Below, piece by piece: positions 44,563 to 57,282 of a stretch of DNA of 64,000 nt. Origin of the DNA: Microdochium bolleyi (lineage: Eukaryota > Ascomycota > Sordariomycetes > Xylariales > Microdochiaceae); NCBI GenBank assembly GCA_001566295.1, contig KQ964249.1, positions 2,046,001 through 2,110,000 of the forward strand, given 5' to 3'. How positions within the stretch are numbered: the stretch's first letter is position 1; each line of letters begins with the position of its first letter. The notes under the pieces are model-generated. The model saw only the letters and a program-made list of their open reading frames with translations. It was not told the DNA's origin and did no database searches. A program made the translations under genes and the position numbers.

Positions 44563-46419
44563 AGTCGACTGACCGACTGCTGTATTTGGCAGTCTATTGC
44601 AAAAGTTCCGATATAAATGTTGTAAAGATTCATAGGTTTGGTCGTGATATCGAGATCCGCTTTTAGACGACAGTCTTGAGCTCCGGTGGAGGAGCGGCGA
44701 CCGGGGGTCCGATAGCTCCGATCGCGCCGGCAGGCTGCTTATATAAGCGGCATATGGCACACGCGGATTTCTGGCAGTGCTGATTTGTGTCTGTAGCAGT
44801 TTGGCTGGGGGTAAGTTCCTAGACTAAGGTCCTTTCTGTGCGTCAGAGACGACGGCGTCGCTCTTACACCTGGGCTGGCTCCAGAGCGTGCAGGAGAATA
44901 CAAGGCGGGGGCGACGACTCACACCGAACAAGCCTCAGATTGCACCTTTTCAACGGAAAACGCCTCGCAAGCGAGAAGCAATATGTATATACGTGAAATG
45001 ACAGATGAAAGGATAAATAATAGCACTGAGCTTGAGACTTCTCAGTTGGCCAACAAAATGAGCTTTTCAAGTTGGCAGTGGCGCTAAAGTATTTCTACAA
45101 GCACTCGCTGGCTGACCTTGTCCAGCTATGTCAGGCAATAATACCCAGGAAAGTGGCATTTTCGGAAAGTGGTTGAGTTGAAGTCTACGCTATCGTAAGC
45201 AGAGCACCTAAAAATTCAACAAGTCTTCACAACGTAGAGCAGGCAGGGACAAGAGGGTGAGTCAAGTTGGTGCGGCCTACTTCAGCCGCTGGAGGTACAC
45301 ACCCGTCGCCCAGCAGATTGGCTGGGACAAGTTTGTCACCTATTAATTGGAGTAGTGTGCGTCGGGGTAGTGTGTGATATGGTCTCCTTGAGACTGCGTC
45401 GAGGTCATTGTATAAACACTGAACGTCCGAGCCCGAGTAGCTGAACCTGGATGTACAACTACATTTGCTAGAGGAATCAGCATTACCCTACATCATTCAC
45501 GGCCCCTCTTGACTATTCCAAGGTTTACATGACTCTGGACATACCCTGATGAATGCCCTGTGGTTGTTGCCCAGCGTCATGCCGTTGCCTTTCGTCAACT
45601 CCGGCATCCCACTCGTGATGAGTGGGAACATGCTTCTTCGGTGTTCCCGAGGTGCATTTGCTAAGAGGCCCTCGCCGCCCTCTTCGGATTCCTGTCCATG
45701 ATCCTGTAGCTAATGTCGTTGAGGCTCTGAGTACTCCGTATTAGCAGTTACTACTTTAGTGTTCAAGATGGCAGGGACAAGACTAAGTGGAGAAGAAGGT
45801 GGGGAGGCCGCGACCTGCACCTGCCTTCTCCAACTTCTGCCGTCGACACGACACTGCGTGTTCTGTCCCGTGTGCCCTAGGGTGCGCTTCCTTGCTACGA
45901 GCCACCGCGCAAAACAGCAACGCTGGAAGACTTGACCGCCCTCCCGTCGTGATTACCCGCCCTGTGACTTATGCAGGTGGTGCAGGAGAGGACAAGGTTA
46001 GCGGCTGCATCCCCAAGCGTGGTGCGCGCGGCATGGGGTGAGATGCCGCCCGCCCGCCTCGAGCCTGCAGGTGAGGTCCGTTGCCGTGGCAACGCCCGCA
46101 CCACGACGCCCAGCGGTGATGCGCCCGACACGAGCACGCCGGCCGGGGTTGGTGCACCGTGGCGCCTGCATTGTGCAGGACCAGAGATACACCAGCCTCG
46201 CAGGCGTCATCTCTGATCCCCAGATGTAGTTACTCCGTGCCGCATCTTGTGCCTGTCCCAAAACCTCATCGGCGCCCATTCCAGCCGACCTGCTCCTCCC
46301 CTCCTCTCTCTCGCCTCTCCACAGTCTGCCTCAGTCAACTTCCCCGTACCTTGCAGATCTCCCCTCGCCTCCTCCCTTCTCCTCGACAACGGCTGCTGCT
46401 GGCCGCACCCGAACGCAGC
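44563..46419. promoter_or_regulatory. Divergent interval ARH1 / membrane protein
   Basis: About 1.86 kb. The ARH1 promoter occupies the left end, with the TATA box noted. The right end (about 46285-46400) is a C/T-rich leader of the membrane protein gene. The middle kilobase has no recognisable gene. It shows a few short perfect inverted repeats (for example 45607-45627) at about the frequency expected by chance. Confidence 0.5.
44738..44747 (-). promoter_or_regulatory. TATA box of ARH1
   Basis: A TATATAA element within a self-complementary ten-base CTTATATAAG. It lies about 175 bp before the ARH1 start at 44562. It could also serve the plus-strand gene, but that start is 1.7 kb away. Confidence 0.45.
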
Positions 46420-48644
46420 ATGGGCGGACAACCTTACATGTACGAGGCCGCCAGGTCCTCCCGCTTTCCCCAGGCAGACTTCGACCCAAAGGCCTTCACC
46501 AGAGCAAGCTGGGAGCCAAAGCCCGTCAAGCCCAAGCAGGACGGGCCCCTCGTCTCCTTCAACCGCCACCCAGAGTAAGTACTGCTGTCTGCCAGTCGCA
46601 CATCTACGTACGATTGCTCACACAACATGTCTCGGCAGTCTCCATGAAGTCCCTCGCAGCAGGATCACCCAGTACCGCCCCATGAGCAACACCACAAAAT
46701 GGTTCATCCGGTGGACTCGGTACCTGCAGATTGTCCTCCGGGCCCTCGAGCTCATCGCCGGTCTTGGACTCATGGTCCTCATGATCCTCCTCACAAAGGT
46801 CGAGCCCTTGACTCAGTGGGTCATGCGCATCACTGTGAGTAGTCCTTTCTCTTTTACTTCAAGACGACCTCGTTGCTAATGCAGTCACCTACCCATTTCA
46901 GCCCGGAGTCGTCGCCGTCTGCTCAGCCTATGCCGTCTGGCACCACGCCCGCCCTGCTAGAGCCAGGCCGCCGGCGTCGTCTGCCGCGTACCAGCTGTTC
47001 GCCGGCATCACCGACTGTGCCGTCCTGCCTCTCTACGCCTACGGCATGCTCGCCGTCACCAACCACAGCTCCGAGTGGGACACCCTCATCGGCAACAAGG
47101 ATTACCTGCGCTACTTCATCGTTTCCGAGTACTGGACCCTCATGGGCGCTGGGGCTCTCCACGTCATTTCGCTCCTCATCTCGGTGTATCTGGGGCTCAT
47201 GTTCCGGCGAATCGCCAGCATGCCTCCTGATATGAACCCGCTCGAGGGCAACCTGACATCGCGCATGCACAAGCGCAACAAGTCGTCCGTCACCACCATT
47301 TCCAACGACAGCGTTCACCGCCTGTCCACGCCTCTCGAGGGCCACCGCCGCTCCGGAGCACCCTACGAGACGCTCTCGCGCCCGCCCAGCGTCCCCTTCA
47401 TGCACACCCGGCAGAACTCTGGCGACTCGTCTGCATCCTCGAAACGCGATTCCCGCACCGATCTCCCCAGCCGCCAGTACCAGATCCCCGCGGGCAACAC
47501 CTCACGGCACAGCATCGCCACGTTCACCACCGCAAGGACCCAGGCGCCGCCCTCGCGAGGTTCCGCCCACCGCGGCAACTACTCCGAGATCCCGCTGCAC
47601 GAGACTGGCGGCCGTCCCAAGAGCATGGCTGCCGCGGCCGAACCTCTTGCCCACCAGCCCATCAACGCCTCGCCCACCCGTGTCGCCAGGTTCACCGAGT
47701 CCTGGTACGCGTCCGACTCGCTCGTCGGACGCACACAGCAGCGCCAGCGCGCGGCGAACAGCGCCGAGCGGGAGAAGGAACAGCAGAGCAACCACCGGAA
47801 CCGCGCCTACGAGACCTTGACGCAGCGCTACGACGACAACACCAACAACCACGGCGGCAGTGGCAACTACTCGGACGACGAGAACTGGCAGTCGGACCGC
47901 GACCATGACATGATGCGCCCGGACCCCATGGACGACGTTTCGGACATCGAGGATGACAGCGAGGTCTACAGGCGGCAGGGCGGCAGCCCGATCAACGCCT
48001 CAGCGCGCATGTCACTGCACGACCCTGTGCACCCTCTGCGGTCGCACCCGTCGGGCATGGTCGCACAGATCACCACGAACCCCACGACGACCACCACATC
48101 GGCTTCCAGCAACAACAACAACAACAGGACACCGCCACGCCAGAAGACGCCGTTCCGGAACACGCGCGACTCGGACGTCAGTGCACTGTCGGAGGTCGAC
48201 CTCAACTCGCGGCGGGTCAGCGGTGGTGTTGGCAGCAATGGCCAGGATATCGCGGACGCCAAGAGCTACTCGGCGTTGAGCATCGGAAAGCGCTACTCGC
48301 AGAAGATCCTGGGCGTCGGCGGCGGCAAGAACAGCAACAACAACTCCCCCAAGGACCGCACCTCCTCGATCCAGGCGGACAACGACTTCTTCTTCGCGAG
48401 CAAGCCGTACGGCGACCTCAGACCCGGAACACCGCCGGTGATGATCAGCGTGGACAGCAGCGCAGGCAGTGCTGGTAGCGGCGGCCGGCAGGTATCCAGC
48501 GGCAACGACTACGATCTGGGCGTCAGCAGCCATAACAACCGCGGGTACAGGAGGCATGTCAGCGGCAAGGCCGCGGAGGAGGGCATGGCTGGTGGTGGCG
48601 CTGCGGGGAGGCCGTACTCGCGGTACAGCATCCTCCGGGACTGA
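46420..48644 (+). CDS. Four-TM fungal membrane protein with long low-complexity tail, function unknown
   Basis: Three exons, 46420-46574, 46639-46834 and 46902-48644, give 697 aa. The joins are in frame (GTAAGT...CAG and GTGAGT...CAG). A soluble start of about 70 residues, beginning MGGQPYMYEAARSSRFPQADF, leads to four hydrophobic segments. These are YLQIVLRALELIAGLGLMVL, VVAVCSAYAVW, a third in YQLFAGITDCAVLPLYAYGML, and WTLMGAGALHVISLLISVYL. The last two are separated by a charged loop (NHSSEWDTLIGNKDY). A cytosolic tail of about 470 residues is Ser/Arg/Asn-rich, with Asn and Thr runs and many Ser-Pro-like sites. The topology resembles MARVEL-type proteins, but I do not recognise the family. 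The tail may be regulated by phosphorylation, which is inference. Confidence 0.82.
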
Positions 48645-49138
48645 GTTAGTCTGGGTGGTCTCTTCTGTACAGTAACAATGGAAAGCGTGAAGGGAAAGGG
48701 GGAGGTTTCTGGCGGGATTTGGAGGAGTTTTCCCCTTCTGCATTACGGCGTTTGATCTCGACTTTTTGGGCTATCTGTGGGGAGAAATGTGTCATTTGTA
48801 TGGTACGCGGCAAACGACGACGATTTCATGTGGACATGGACATATCTTGGGGGGTTTTCTTGTCAAGGATTTCAGGCGTGGGATGTCCGGGTCGCCTAGG
48901 GTACATAGGATAGTTTTCTCCCTATGGAGTTTCTGCGTGATTGGGAATAACAAAATTACTCGATTCACTTCTACCATTTATTCCCCCAGATTCAACAAGT
49001 GCTTGTGTATGTGCGTGTTGCATATCCTAACATATGTGTGCCGGTGCATAGGAACGTGAGTATACTTGGAGGCTATATGACTGTTTCTATATAATGGCCA
49101 CTTCACGACGAAGAAGAACAACACTGACGGGCACACGA
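48645..49138. other. Convergent intergenic region, membrane protein / PMS1
   Basis: About 490 bp, AT-rich, with the two 3' UTRs. Nothing else is seen. Confidence 0.6.
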
Positions 49139-52100
49139 TCACCCTCTTAGATACGCAGCCCAGTCGGTCCGCGCAGCCCTTCCCTTACCATGTCCGTCGT
49201 CAGCACTACCACCGCTACCCTCCATCCACCCCATCTCGTCCCAGCCGCTGAGCCCGCACAGATGCCTCATCGTGGGCCGCCCATGCGGGCAGTTCCACGG
49301 CTTATCCAGCTCGCCCATGTGCCGCACGAGCTTTTCCATCTGCTTCGTGGTCAGGGACTTGCCGATCATGACGCTGCTCCGGCATGCGCGCATGGCGAAC
49401 ATCTTGCGCACCTTCGACGGGCGGGGGACCACGCTGCCGCTGACGCCCAGGATTGAAGAGGAGATAGTGGCAGAGGACACCTCGTGGTGATCCGTAAGCA
49501 GGCTCACCAGCTCCTCCAGATCTGCGAGATCGAACGTGGTCTCCCTGCTGAGCGGCAGGCTGAGCAGGCGCACCCGCTGGCCCACGGGGTGGAACCCGCT
49601 TTCGTCTATATCGACCTGGAAGCCGTTGGCCTCGAGCGCGGCGATGTTCTCCTTAATGACCTCCTCCTCGAGCGCAGTGAGGTCGAGCTGCTTCGGCTGG
49701 ACGAGCCGCTGGGACTGGACGACCGTGCTGGCCTGCAGGCGCTCGAAGTTGTACTTCTCGTCGGTCGCGTGCTGGTCGATAATGAAGAGCTCATCGTCTC
49801 TGCCGGAGATGGTCGTGTCTGCGTTTACTGCGCCAGTCCTACCGCCCTCGCGCACGGCGATGATGAAGCCGAGGTTGAACTGTCCAACGATCTTCATACT
49901 CAGGAAGTCGGCCTTGGATATGGTCAGGGACAACTTCGCCTCGGCATCGTCCGCATCGAGTCGGTCTGCGGCTGGGAGAGCACCGTCTCCCAGGGTTGTG
50001 GGCTTCGATGTGGGTTTTAGGCTGTCAAGGACTCTCTGTATGTGGGCCTCATCGATGCGCAGTGTCTGCTGTAGGTGATGTGTTGTATGTTTTCGTATGG
50101 AGCCCTTCATGAATGACTGGGTGCGCTTGTTCACCTCTTCTGACGTCTTCGAAGATTCTTCCTCTTCATACACCTCTTGATCTTCGTCCTCTGTATCTCC
50201 CATCTTTTCGTCATCATACTCGCTGCCTGCATCCCCATCGTCTTCTTTATCTTCGCCTCCTCGAACTGGCGGATCATTGTGATCAGAAAGCCCTGGTGAA
50301 GAATCGCCACGGGGACTACACGGGCTAATACCACTGATGGCAGCATCCGCGAGTGACCTAGCTCCACTCATCATTGCCTCATCAACAGCCGCATTGTCGT
50401 CCTCTTCACACTGCGACATGACATCATCGTCACTGCGGACAAATAGCTGCTCACTCTCAGCGTCAGACTCTTCGTTTCTTTCTTCGTCGTCTTGCGCCGA
50501 CGTAGGCACCCCAGACGGCCCAGCTGCGGACTGGTCCTTTTGAACTGATGCGGCAAACATCTGAGCGAGCCGGCCCTGGAACGAAGGCACGTCTGGTTTC
50601 GCTTTCTTGTTTGTCTTGCTCTGCTCTACAGTCGAGTGGTCCACTGCTGTCTTTGCTCTTTTGTATGGCTCTCCCAGTATACCCGTGGTAGTGCTATCAC
50701 CAATGGTGATAGTGGCGAGCTCAGGTGCTGGTCGTTTTGACCTTGATGGTACACTGATCTGCGATGCACTCATGCCAGCCGCATGCGTGGGAGCGGCGAT
50801 GGCGGGTATTGGCGGGTCTGGTCCTCGTTGTGATGTCGGCATGGAGGGCTCTCCGAGGGTCGACTTTCCGTCTTGATCGGTAACCACATCTTGAGCTCCG
50901 TCATCGGGTTGTGTCAGCGTGGGTCGTTCCTCGGTCTGTGGATTTAGATTGTCAGGTGGCGACTCTGGTTCATCAAGAATAATGTCTTCCTCATGCTCGA
51001 CTGAGCCCCGAGAGAATTGCGCTAGGAAGCCTGCCCCTTTGCTCTGTATTTCCGCTGTCGACACCGGAGCCGGCGGTGGCCTTGCGTCTTCTGTGTCCTC
51101 GTCTTCATTACCATCGTACTCAGGCGATGATTGGGACTCGGCCTCAAGTGTTCGATCGCCTATAGACTGGCTTTGATCCCGCTTGAACGATGATATCATA
51201 TTCTCACGGGATGCCGAGGGTTTCTTGTACGGTGTCTGTGTGCTGATGGCTAATGTTGAAGTGGGTACTGCATAATCATGTGCTTCAAACAGCTGGATCA
51301 GGGCCTCCCTAAGGTTGTCGAGCATGCGAGGCTGATCGTGCAGGAGGATAGTCCTCTTGTCTGGGCTCACGTTCACATCGTAAAGATGCGTGTCGAGCTG
51401 GATATCCGCGCAGATGAAGGGTGACTGAGACGCATTGTAGGCCTTGTAGACCTCATTGAACACCTTGGCGAATTGTGGCAGTCCGCAAGGCCGGCCATTG
51501 ACGAAGAACATTTGACGATCCGGGGTCTGGCGACCTTCGCCATGGGCAGGTCGGGATACATGGCCGCGCACGTGAATCTCCATAGTAGCGCCTGCTGGGC
51601 TGGCATCTTGGACATTCCGAAGATGGAGAGGTGCCTTGGTTGGCTCGAGCTCCAACTTGAGGTCCAGGGGGATGAGGACAGTCAGAGTCTTTGCGCCGAA
51701 CACATTGACAATATTATCGCGAGTGGTCTTATTACCCTTGGTCGAGAACAGCGTAATGCGCTTGCCCTTGGTCGGCTGCTGGGAGACAGAGAGCTTGACG
51801 CCGGTCTGTATACACGCGTACTGATTAAGCACGCCGATGACTCGGTTCCATTCTCGCTTGATGTTGCGCTCTAGCTCCCTCCTACGCACGGGGAGGTTCT
51901 TGAAGAGCTGTTCCACGGATATTGTGGTGCCTTTTTGTGCGGCGACCACGGCTGTACCGCGCAGTTTCCCAGATGTTTCATACTCAAGCTTTGTGCCTTT
52001 CGGCACATCTGTAGCGAGGCATGTTGTGACGGTGAAATTGGAAAGGGCACATAGGGAGGACAGAGCCTCGCCACGGAACCCGAAAGTCTCCAGACTTGTC

Positions 52101-52485
52101 AGATCGGAATAGGTGGCAAGCTTGGACGTGTAGTGCTTGAGTGCCAGCGTCTCGTAGTTGTTCTGGGATATTCCAGAGCCATTGTCCTGGACCTCGACGG
52201 CATCCAGGCCTTGGTTCTTGAAGCGGACATCTGACAGCCACCTGATCAGTACGGTTCACAAGCCACGAGCACAGCAGGAAGGAGTCTGACCATACCAATA
52301 CTGGTCGCTCCGGCGTCCAGGCTGTTTTCGACGAGTTCCTTGACAACCGAGCATAAGTCAACAATGACCTGACCTGATTGGATTTGATGCACCTGGGGTA
52401 GGTCAGCAGAGCTGCGGTAGCACAACACGAAGGGTCAGGTAGTGAAGCTTACTGTCTGCCCTTCGATGGCTTTGATTGTAGCCAT
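49139..52485 (-). CDS. PMS1: DNA mismatch repair endonuclease Pms1 (MutL-alpha)
   Basis: Three exons, 52485-52453, 52392-52296 and 52230-49139, give 1073 aa. The first exon codes only MATIKAIEGQT. The second opens with VHQIQSGQVIVDL and the helix KELVENSLDAGATSI. The GHKL ATPase motifs DNGSGI and ETFGFRGEALSSL follow. The middle (about 360-770) is a long acidic, disordered linker. The C-terminal dimerisation and nuclease domain has the metal motif DQHATDEKYNFE (D862 onward), ACRSSVMIG and CPHGRPTMRHL, all typical of endonuclease-competent Pms1. It works with Mlh1 to nick the error-bearing strand in the nucleus. An upstream ATG in another frame lies about a dozen bases before the start. Confidence 0.95.
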
Positions 52486-53781
52486 TGCTGGAGGTCATGT
52501 GGTGAACGAGGTCCCACCAATGACACTTGCTGCTACATGAGACGATGCACCATGGCCCTGACGTGTGCCCATAAGTCTGAGATTCAGCTTGTGCTTCCAA
52601 GGCCGAGGCACTCAAGCTTGCTCACTATCGCAGTTAGGGTTCAACACGGCAAGCGCGTCTCAGCACGCGTTAAGTGGAAAGAGTGGAACCATTCCTGCCT
52701 GAGGCATACCTGCTCCAGAGCACCAGACTTTGACCCGACGCCACCAAGCCCAAATCCCCGCACCCCAAAGCCGCCGTCCAGAGAAGCACAACGGTCACAC
52801 CAACCAACATGGGATTTCTATTTCCCACCTTCTCTGAGCAGCGACGCCCGATTGAGGAGCACTTATCTCGTCGTCAAGCTACCCCTGCCCGGCTTACTTG
52901 ACCGGGACGGGACCTGCATCTCAGCCCGAGCAGCTCACGTCCCAACCTTCCTGTTCCTGTCGGGCAACCTCTGTCCTCGAGAGCCGGAGCACATCTTTCC
53001 TTGCCCTGGTTGCCCTGGGTGCCGGTATTCCTAGCTCGTGCCAGCCAGGGAGGAGTCTGGGAGTCGTTGACAAGAATCGTGAGACACATGGCCGCCATGC
53101 CTTGTGTGACTCAGCAGGCAACAAAGCAGGCTTCTTGCCCAGCAGCGGCCATGACTGTTGCGACTCTGTGTCTAGCCTGGCCACAAACAAGAAATCAAAC
53201 AAGCACAGAGGAGGTCGGAGCAGGCGGCATCCGCCTACTGAGGGGCCGGGCGATCCGGATGCTGCGGGCGCAAACTCTGCCCGGCGCTGATTAAGAGATG
53301 TGATGATGCTGTAGGAGATGCAGGGCGAGCCTCGGGGTGGGGGTGTCCCATCCCTGCTAGCCGCCCTTGCGCGGAGCAATTCAGCGCGCCTGTAGTCTTG
53401 TTGGTGTCGCGGGGATGACGACAGCTCCAGCAGTTGCACTGCAATGCGAGCTGCTGGAGCGATTCCTAGCAGCGGACCCCCTCGGGAGTTCTTGCCCTGG
53501 TCTTGCTCGCTCCAATCCGGTGGCCGCCTGCCATCACCACGACCTGACCCAGTTCTGCGACGAGAGCCAGCGGTCCACCAATTCTTTCCATTTTCTTGTT
53601 CTCTAGATCCTGACTCTCGCTCCTCTCTTTCCGCTCGTTCGCGTTGCATTGGCCCTGCCACGAGGAGCCTGCCGAGTCTGTATCCGGCCTGCTCCATCCC
53701 TCGACACGACCCTCGCCAGATCCCGCGCACGCCGAAGGCCTCAATGCCAAACAATCCGCTACTGCCGGAGCCATAATCACG
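52486..53781. promoter_or_regulatory. Divergent promoter interval PMS1 / BST1
   Basis: About 1.3 kb of shared upstream DNA. A 350-codon minus-strand ORF (52921-53973) crosses it into BST1 exon 1 but has no recognisable domain. A C/T-rich tract at about 53590-53640 may mark the BST1 transcription start. A short upstream ORF (53744-53776) ends five bases before the BST1 ATG. Confidence 0.45.
53744..53776 (+). CDS. Upstream ORF in the BST1 leader
   Basis: An ATG opens ten codons (MPNNPLLPEP) and stops at TAA 53774-53776, five bases before the BST1 start at 53782 in another frame. Its presence on the mRNA is not proven. Confidence 0.3.
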   Translation: MPNNPLLPEP

Positions 53782-56700
53782 ATGAGCGAGCGACTTAGAA
53801 CAACTAGGGCGAACCAGTCTCGCAACACCAGCCCGGGCGGCCCAATGTTGACCGAGCGACAACGCCCATCCAGCGGCGCCGGCCGTCCGCAAGAAACAGA
53901 AATCCACAATCCCACGGACGACAGCCCTGGCAAGGCCAAGACACAGTCGATGCCTGTCTCGAGACACCGGCATGCAGCATCAGTCCACGATGTGGTCGTT
54001 GGCAGTCGGCTGAAGAGAGGGCGAACCTGGTACCAGTCTGTCTGGTCCATGTCCCTGCTCACGTTTCTCGTGACATCCTTAGGGATCGCACTGCTCTACA
54101 GCGTCCTGAGCTCGGCTTTCGCCCTGCACTGCGATACAAAAGGCTGTCGCATGTCTTACATGAGACCGATATACCACAGGTTCGACGGCTTCGACACCGA
54201 ACACACCAGGTTCGCCAGCAAATATTCCCTGTATCTTTATCGGGAGCAATACGTAGACCACGACCATAAGGCAAGCCGACTTCCCGGCCAGCGTCTCTCT
54301 TCATGGTCATCCCTCCGTGGCTAACACATCATGGACCCTCAGGTCTCGGGCATCCCGGTATTGTTCATACCCGGAAATGCCGGCAGCTACAAGCAAGTCC
54401 GTCCAATTGCCGCTGAAAGCGCTGTCTATTACCACGAGGTCTTGCGGCACGACCCTGTCCTCGCGCAGCACGGAGTCAAGAATCTCGACTTTTTCAGCGT
54501 CGATTTCAACGAGGATTTCACAGCATTCCATGGGCAGACAATGCTCGACCAGGCCGAGTACCTCAACGAAGCCGTCCGGTATATCCTGTCCTTGTACTCC
54601 GACCCCAACACCTCGCGACGTGACCCGAGGTTGCCTGACCCTACTTCGGTCATTATTCTCGGCCACTCTATGGGTGGCATTGTTGCCCGAACTATGCTTG
54701 TCATGCCGAACTACCAGGCCGCTTCAATCAACTCCATTGTGACCATGTCGACACCTCATGCTCGGCCACCAGTGACCTTTGATTCTCAAATTGTACAAAT
54801 CTACAATGACATCAACGGGTATTGGAGACAGTCTTTCAGCCTGAACGCGAACGAAAGCAATCCTCTAGCCGACGTCACACTAGTCTCGATCGCAGGAGGT
54901 GGGCTCGATACAGTAGTACCGTCCGACTATGCTGGTCTCGAGTCGATCAGTCCCGAAACGCACGGGTTTACCGTGTTCACTTCGTCAATACCAAATGTCT
55001 GGACGAGCATGGATCATCAAGCAATCATGTGGTGTGACCAATTTCGTAAAGTCATCGCAAAGACTTTGTTCGAAATTGTGGACAATCGCACCCCTGCGCA
55101 GACGAAATCGCTCAAGGAACGGATGACAGTGTTCAAAAAGTGGCTGCTCACTGGCATGGAGAAGATTGCTGAGAAGAGTGCCCATTCAAAGAGCCACACA
55201 ACACTTCTGACCCTGAATGAGGATTTCAGCTCTAGTATTGTTCAGGGGGAACGAGTTGTTTTACGAAACCTCGGCACAGCACCAGCAGGTTCATCAAGGC
55301 TACATCTCCTCTCAGTACCCCCAAACAGCCCTCCTTCGAGGAGTCGGTTTACATTCCTGGCCGATTCCCAGCTCGCTCGCCCTGGGCCGGGTGGTGGTCT
55401 GGAGGTTCTGCTTTGTAGCCTGCTTCCCAACGCGCCACCTGCCTCCGACGGGTCCTTCAGTACGTCCGTTGACTTGTCTGATAAGGGGAAGGGCTTGAGT
55501 AGTTTCGCATGCCAGAACGTCGCCGCCGATGTTGTGCCACTTCCAGCATCCACAAGACTCGTGCACAACCCTTTCTCCCGCGACGGGGAGCCGCTTTACG
55601 CGCCTCTCTCATACTTGGAATACACCTTGGACGAGCTTACCGACCATTCCTTCATCGCCATTTTCGATAAGAACGAGTCACCGGCTGCAGGCTGGGCATT
55701 GGCTGAATTCAGCAATACATCGCAATCACACTCCATCAACGATGTAACTATCAGGCAGCTCGTCACAGCAGGCCTGACAGTACAACTTGCACCGGATCGG
55801 CCCATGGTAACTGAGCTGAGGATCCCTTCTATCCAGAGCAGCTTGCTTGCATACAACTTGGAGCTTGAGCGCGAGCCGTGCTCGCCGCATGAAGAGCTAT
55901 TTGCGCCACTACTGCGCCACTACATGACACGGCCGTATGAGTCCAAGTACTTCGTCAACGTTGGACGCGTCGAGGTTAGCCTCCACGGAATTTCACCTTT
56001 TGTGCCCCCTCCGTCGGACGACAAGGCTCCCAACGACGGGCTAAGTTTCCAGCTGTGGGCCGATCCGACATGCCAATCGAGGGCCACGATCCGTCTGTCC
56101 GTGGACCCAATGGCTAGTCTTGGCAAACTCTACATGCGCTACCGTACTGTGTTTGCCGCATTCCCAGTTCTGGTCGTAGCTATGGTCTTGCGCAAGCAGT
56201 TCCTCGTCTACAGCAGCACAGGCCTGTTCATCACATTCTCCGAAAGCATCGAGTTGTGTTTGAAGCGCTCTTTACCGCTCCTCATGTTGTCGCTCACATG
56301 CTTGTCTCTTTCTGTTGGCCATCCGCGAACCCCTGATGCTCTCCTTCAGTATCTCAAAGGATACGACAACACAATTCCCAACTTCGGTCAGAACGACTTG
56401 CTTACTGGCACAGCCGATCCTTTCTTCTGGTTCCTGATCCCAATGATAGGGGTAGTGTGCATTGGGGCATGCGTTGTTGTCCATTACCTGGTGCTTGCCT
56501 TGGTATACATATTCAGCACCATCTACGGCTATTTTGTCTTGCGACGCGTGTCTCCGCAAGTTGCTGGACACGAACAGCCGCCTTTACCGTTCTCGTCATC
56601 TACACGCCAACGACGTCTTCTGACTACGATTGTTCTCCTCTGTCTTGTCTCGACAACTGTGCCACACCAGTTTGGCTTTGTCGTCGCTTGCCTCGTTCAG

Positions 56701-57282
56701 CTGTCCACCAACGTGCGCGCTTTCTGGCACGCTCGTGCCATGCCGGCCACGAGCAACACCAACTTCAGCAATTACGCGCACTCTATCTTCCTTCTCATGT
56801 TCTGGATACTTCCCATTAACATCCCCACCCTGGTCGTTTGGATACGCAACCTGGCCGTGCACTGGTTCATGCCATTCTCCTCACACCATAATATCCTTTC
56901 GATACTCCCTTTCATCCTGCTCGTCGAGACTATGACCACGGGCAACATGATCCCTCGCGTGACGAGCCCCATCAGACATGGCACGAACGCCATGTTGTTT
57001 GGCGTGTCGCTCTTCGCCGCCATCTACGGGGTTTCTTACGCGTACGTTCTTCACCATCTGGTCAGCCTCATAGTCGCCTGGTTCGTGGCGCTGCACGCCA
57101 CCGATGGGTGGTGGCAAGGCAGTACCTCGTCTGGCACTGCCCCTATCAAAAATGCCAGCAGTAGCGGCACCATCTCTACAAAGGGGAGCAGAAGCCCCTC
57201 ATTGCCGGCCACGAATCCAGGCAATCAGGACATTGCTTCAGGGAGGAACGAGAAGCCCAAGCACCATCAGAAAGCGCCTTGA
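53782..57282 (+). CDS. BST1: GPI inositol-deacylase Bst1
   Basis: Two exons, 53782-54270 and 54343-57282, give 1142 aa. The 72-nt intron starts GCAAGC and ends CTCAG, a GC-AG intron. No GT donor near the junction restores the conserved join YREQYVDHDHK/VSGIPVLFIPGNAGS. A cytosolic Arg/Ser-rich N-terminus of about 90 residues precedes one TM segment (SMSLLTFLVTSLGIALLYSV). The lumenal alpha/beta-hydrolase domain has the lipase motif GHSMGG with the nucleophile near S272. At least seven C-terminal TM segments follow, with a Ser-rich tail. Bst1 removes the inositol acyl chain from GPI-anchored proteins in the ER, which is needed for their exit to the Golgi and for ER quality control. Confidence 0.95.

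Noticed and set aside
45295..45310. Short string resembling the conserved 3' end of small-subunit rRNA
   Set aside because: The likeness covers only about 16 bases with a gap. The following bases do not continue the rRNA helix, so it is not a rRNA gene or mitochondrial insert.
45607..45648. Two overlapping, mutually exclusive hairpins (8-bp and 7-bp stems) resembling a switch
   Set aside because: An 8-bp perfect stem with a short loop is expected about a dozen times by chance in 64 kb. There is no adjacent coding start to control and no sign of a conserved RNA.
52921..53973. 350-codon minus-strand ORF across the PMS1/BST1 interval
   Set aside because: It overlaps BST1 exon 1 antisense and has an Arg/Ser/Gly-biased composition with no domain. 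It fits a chance open frame in GC-rich DNA.
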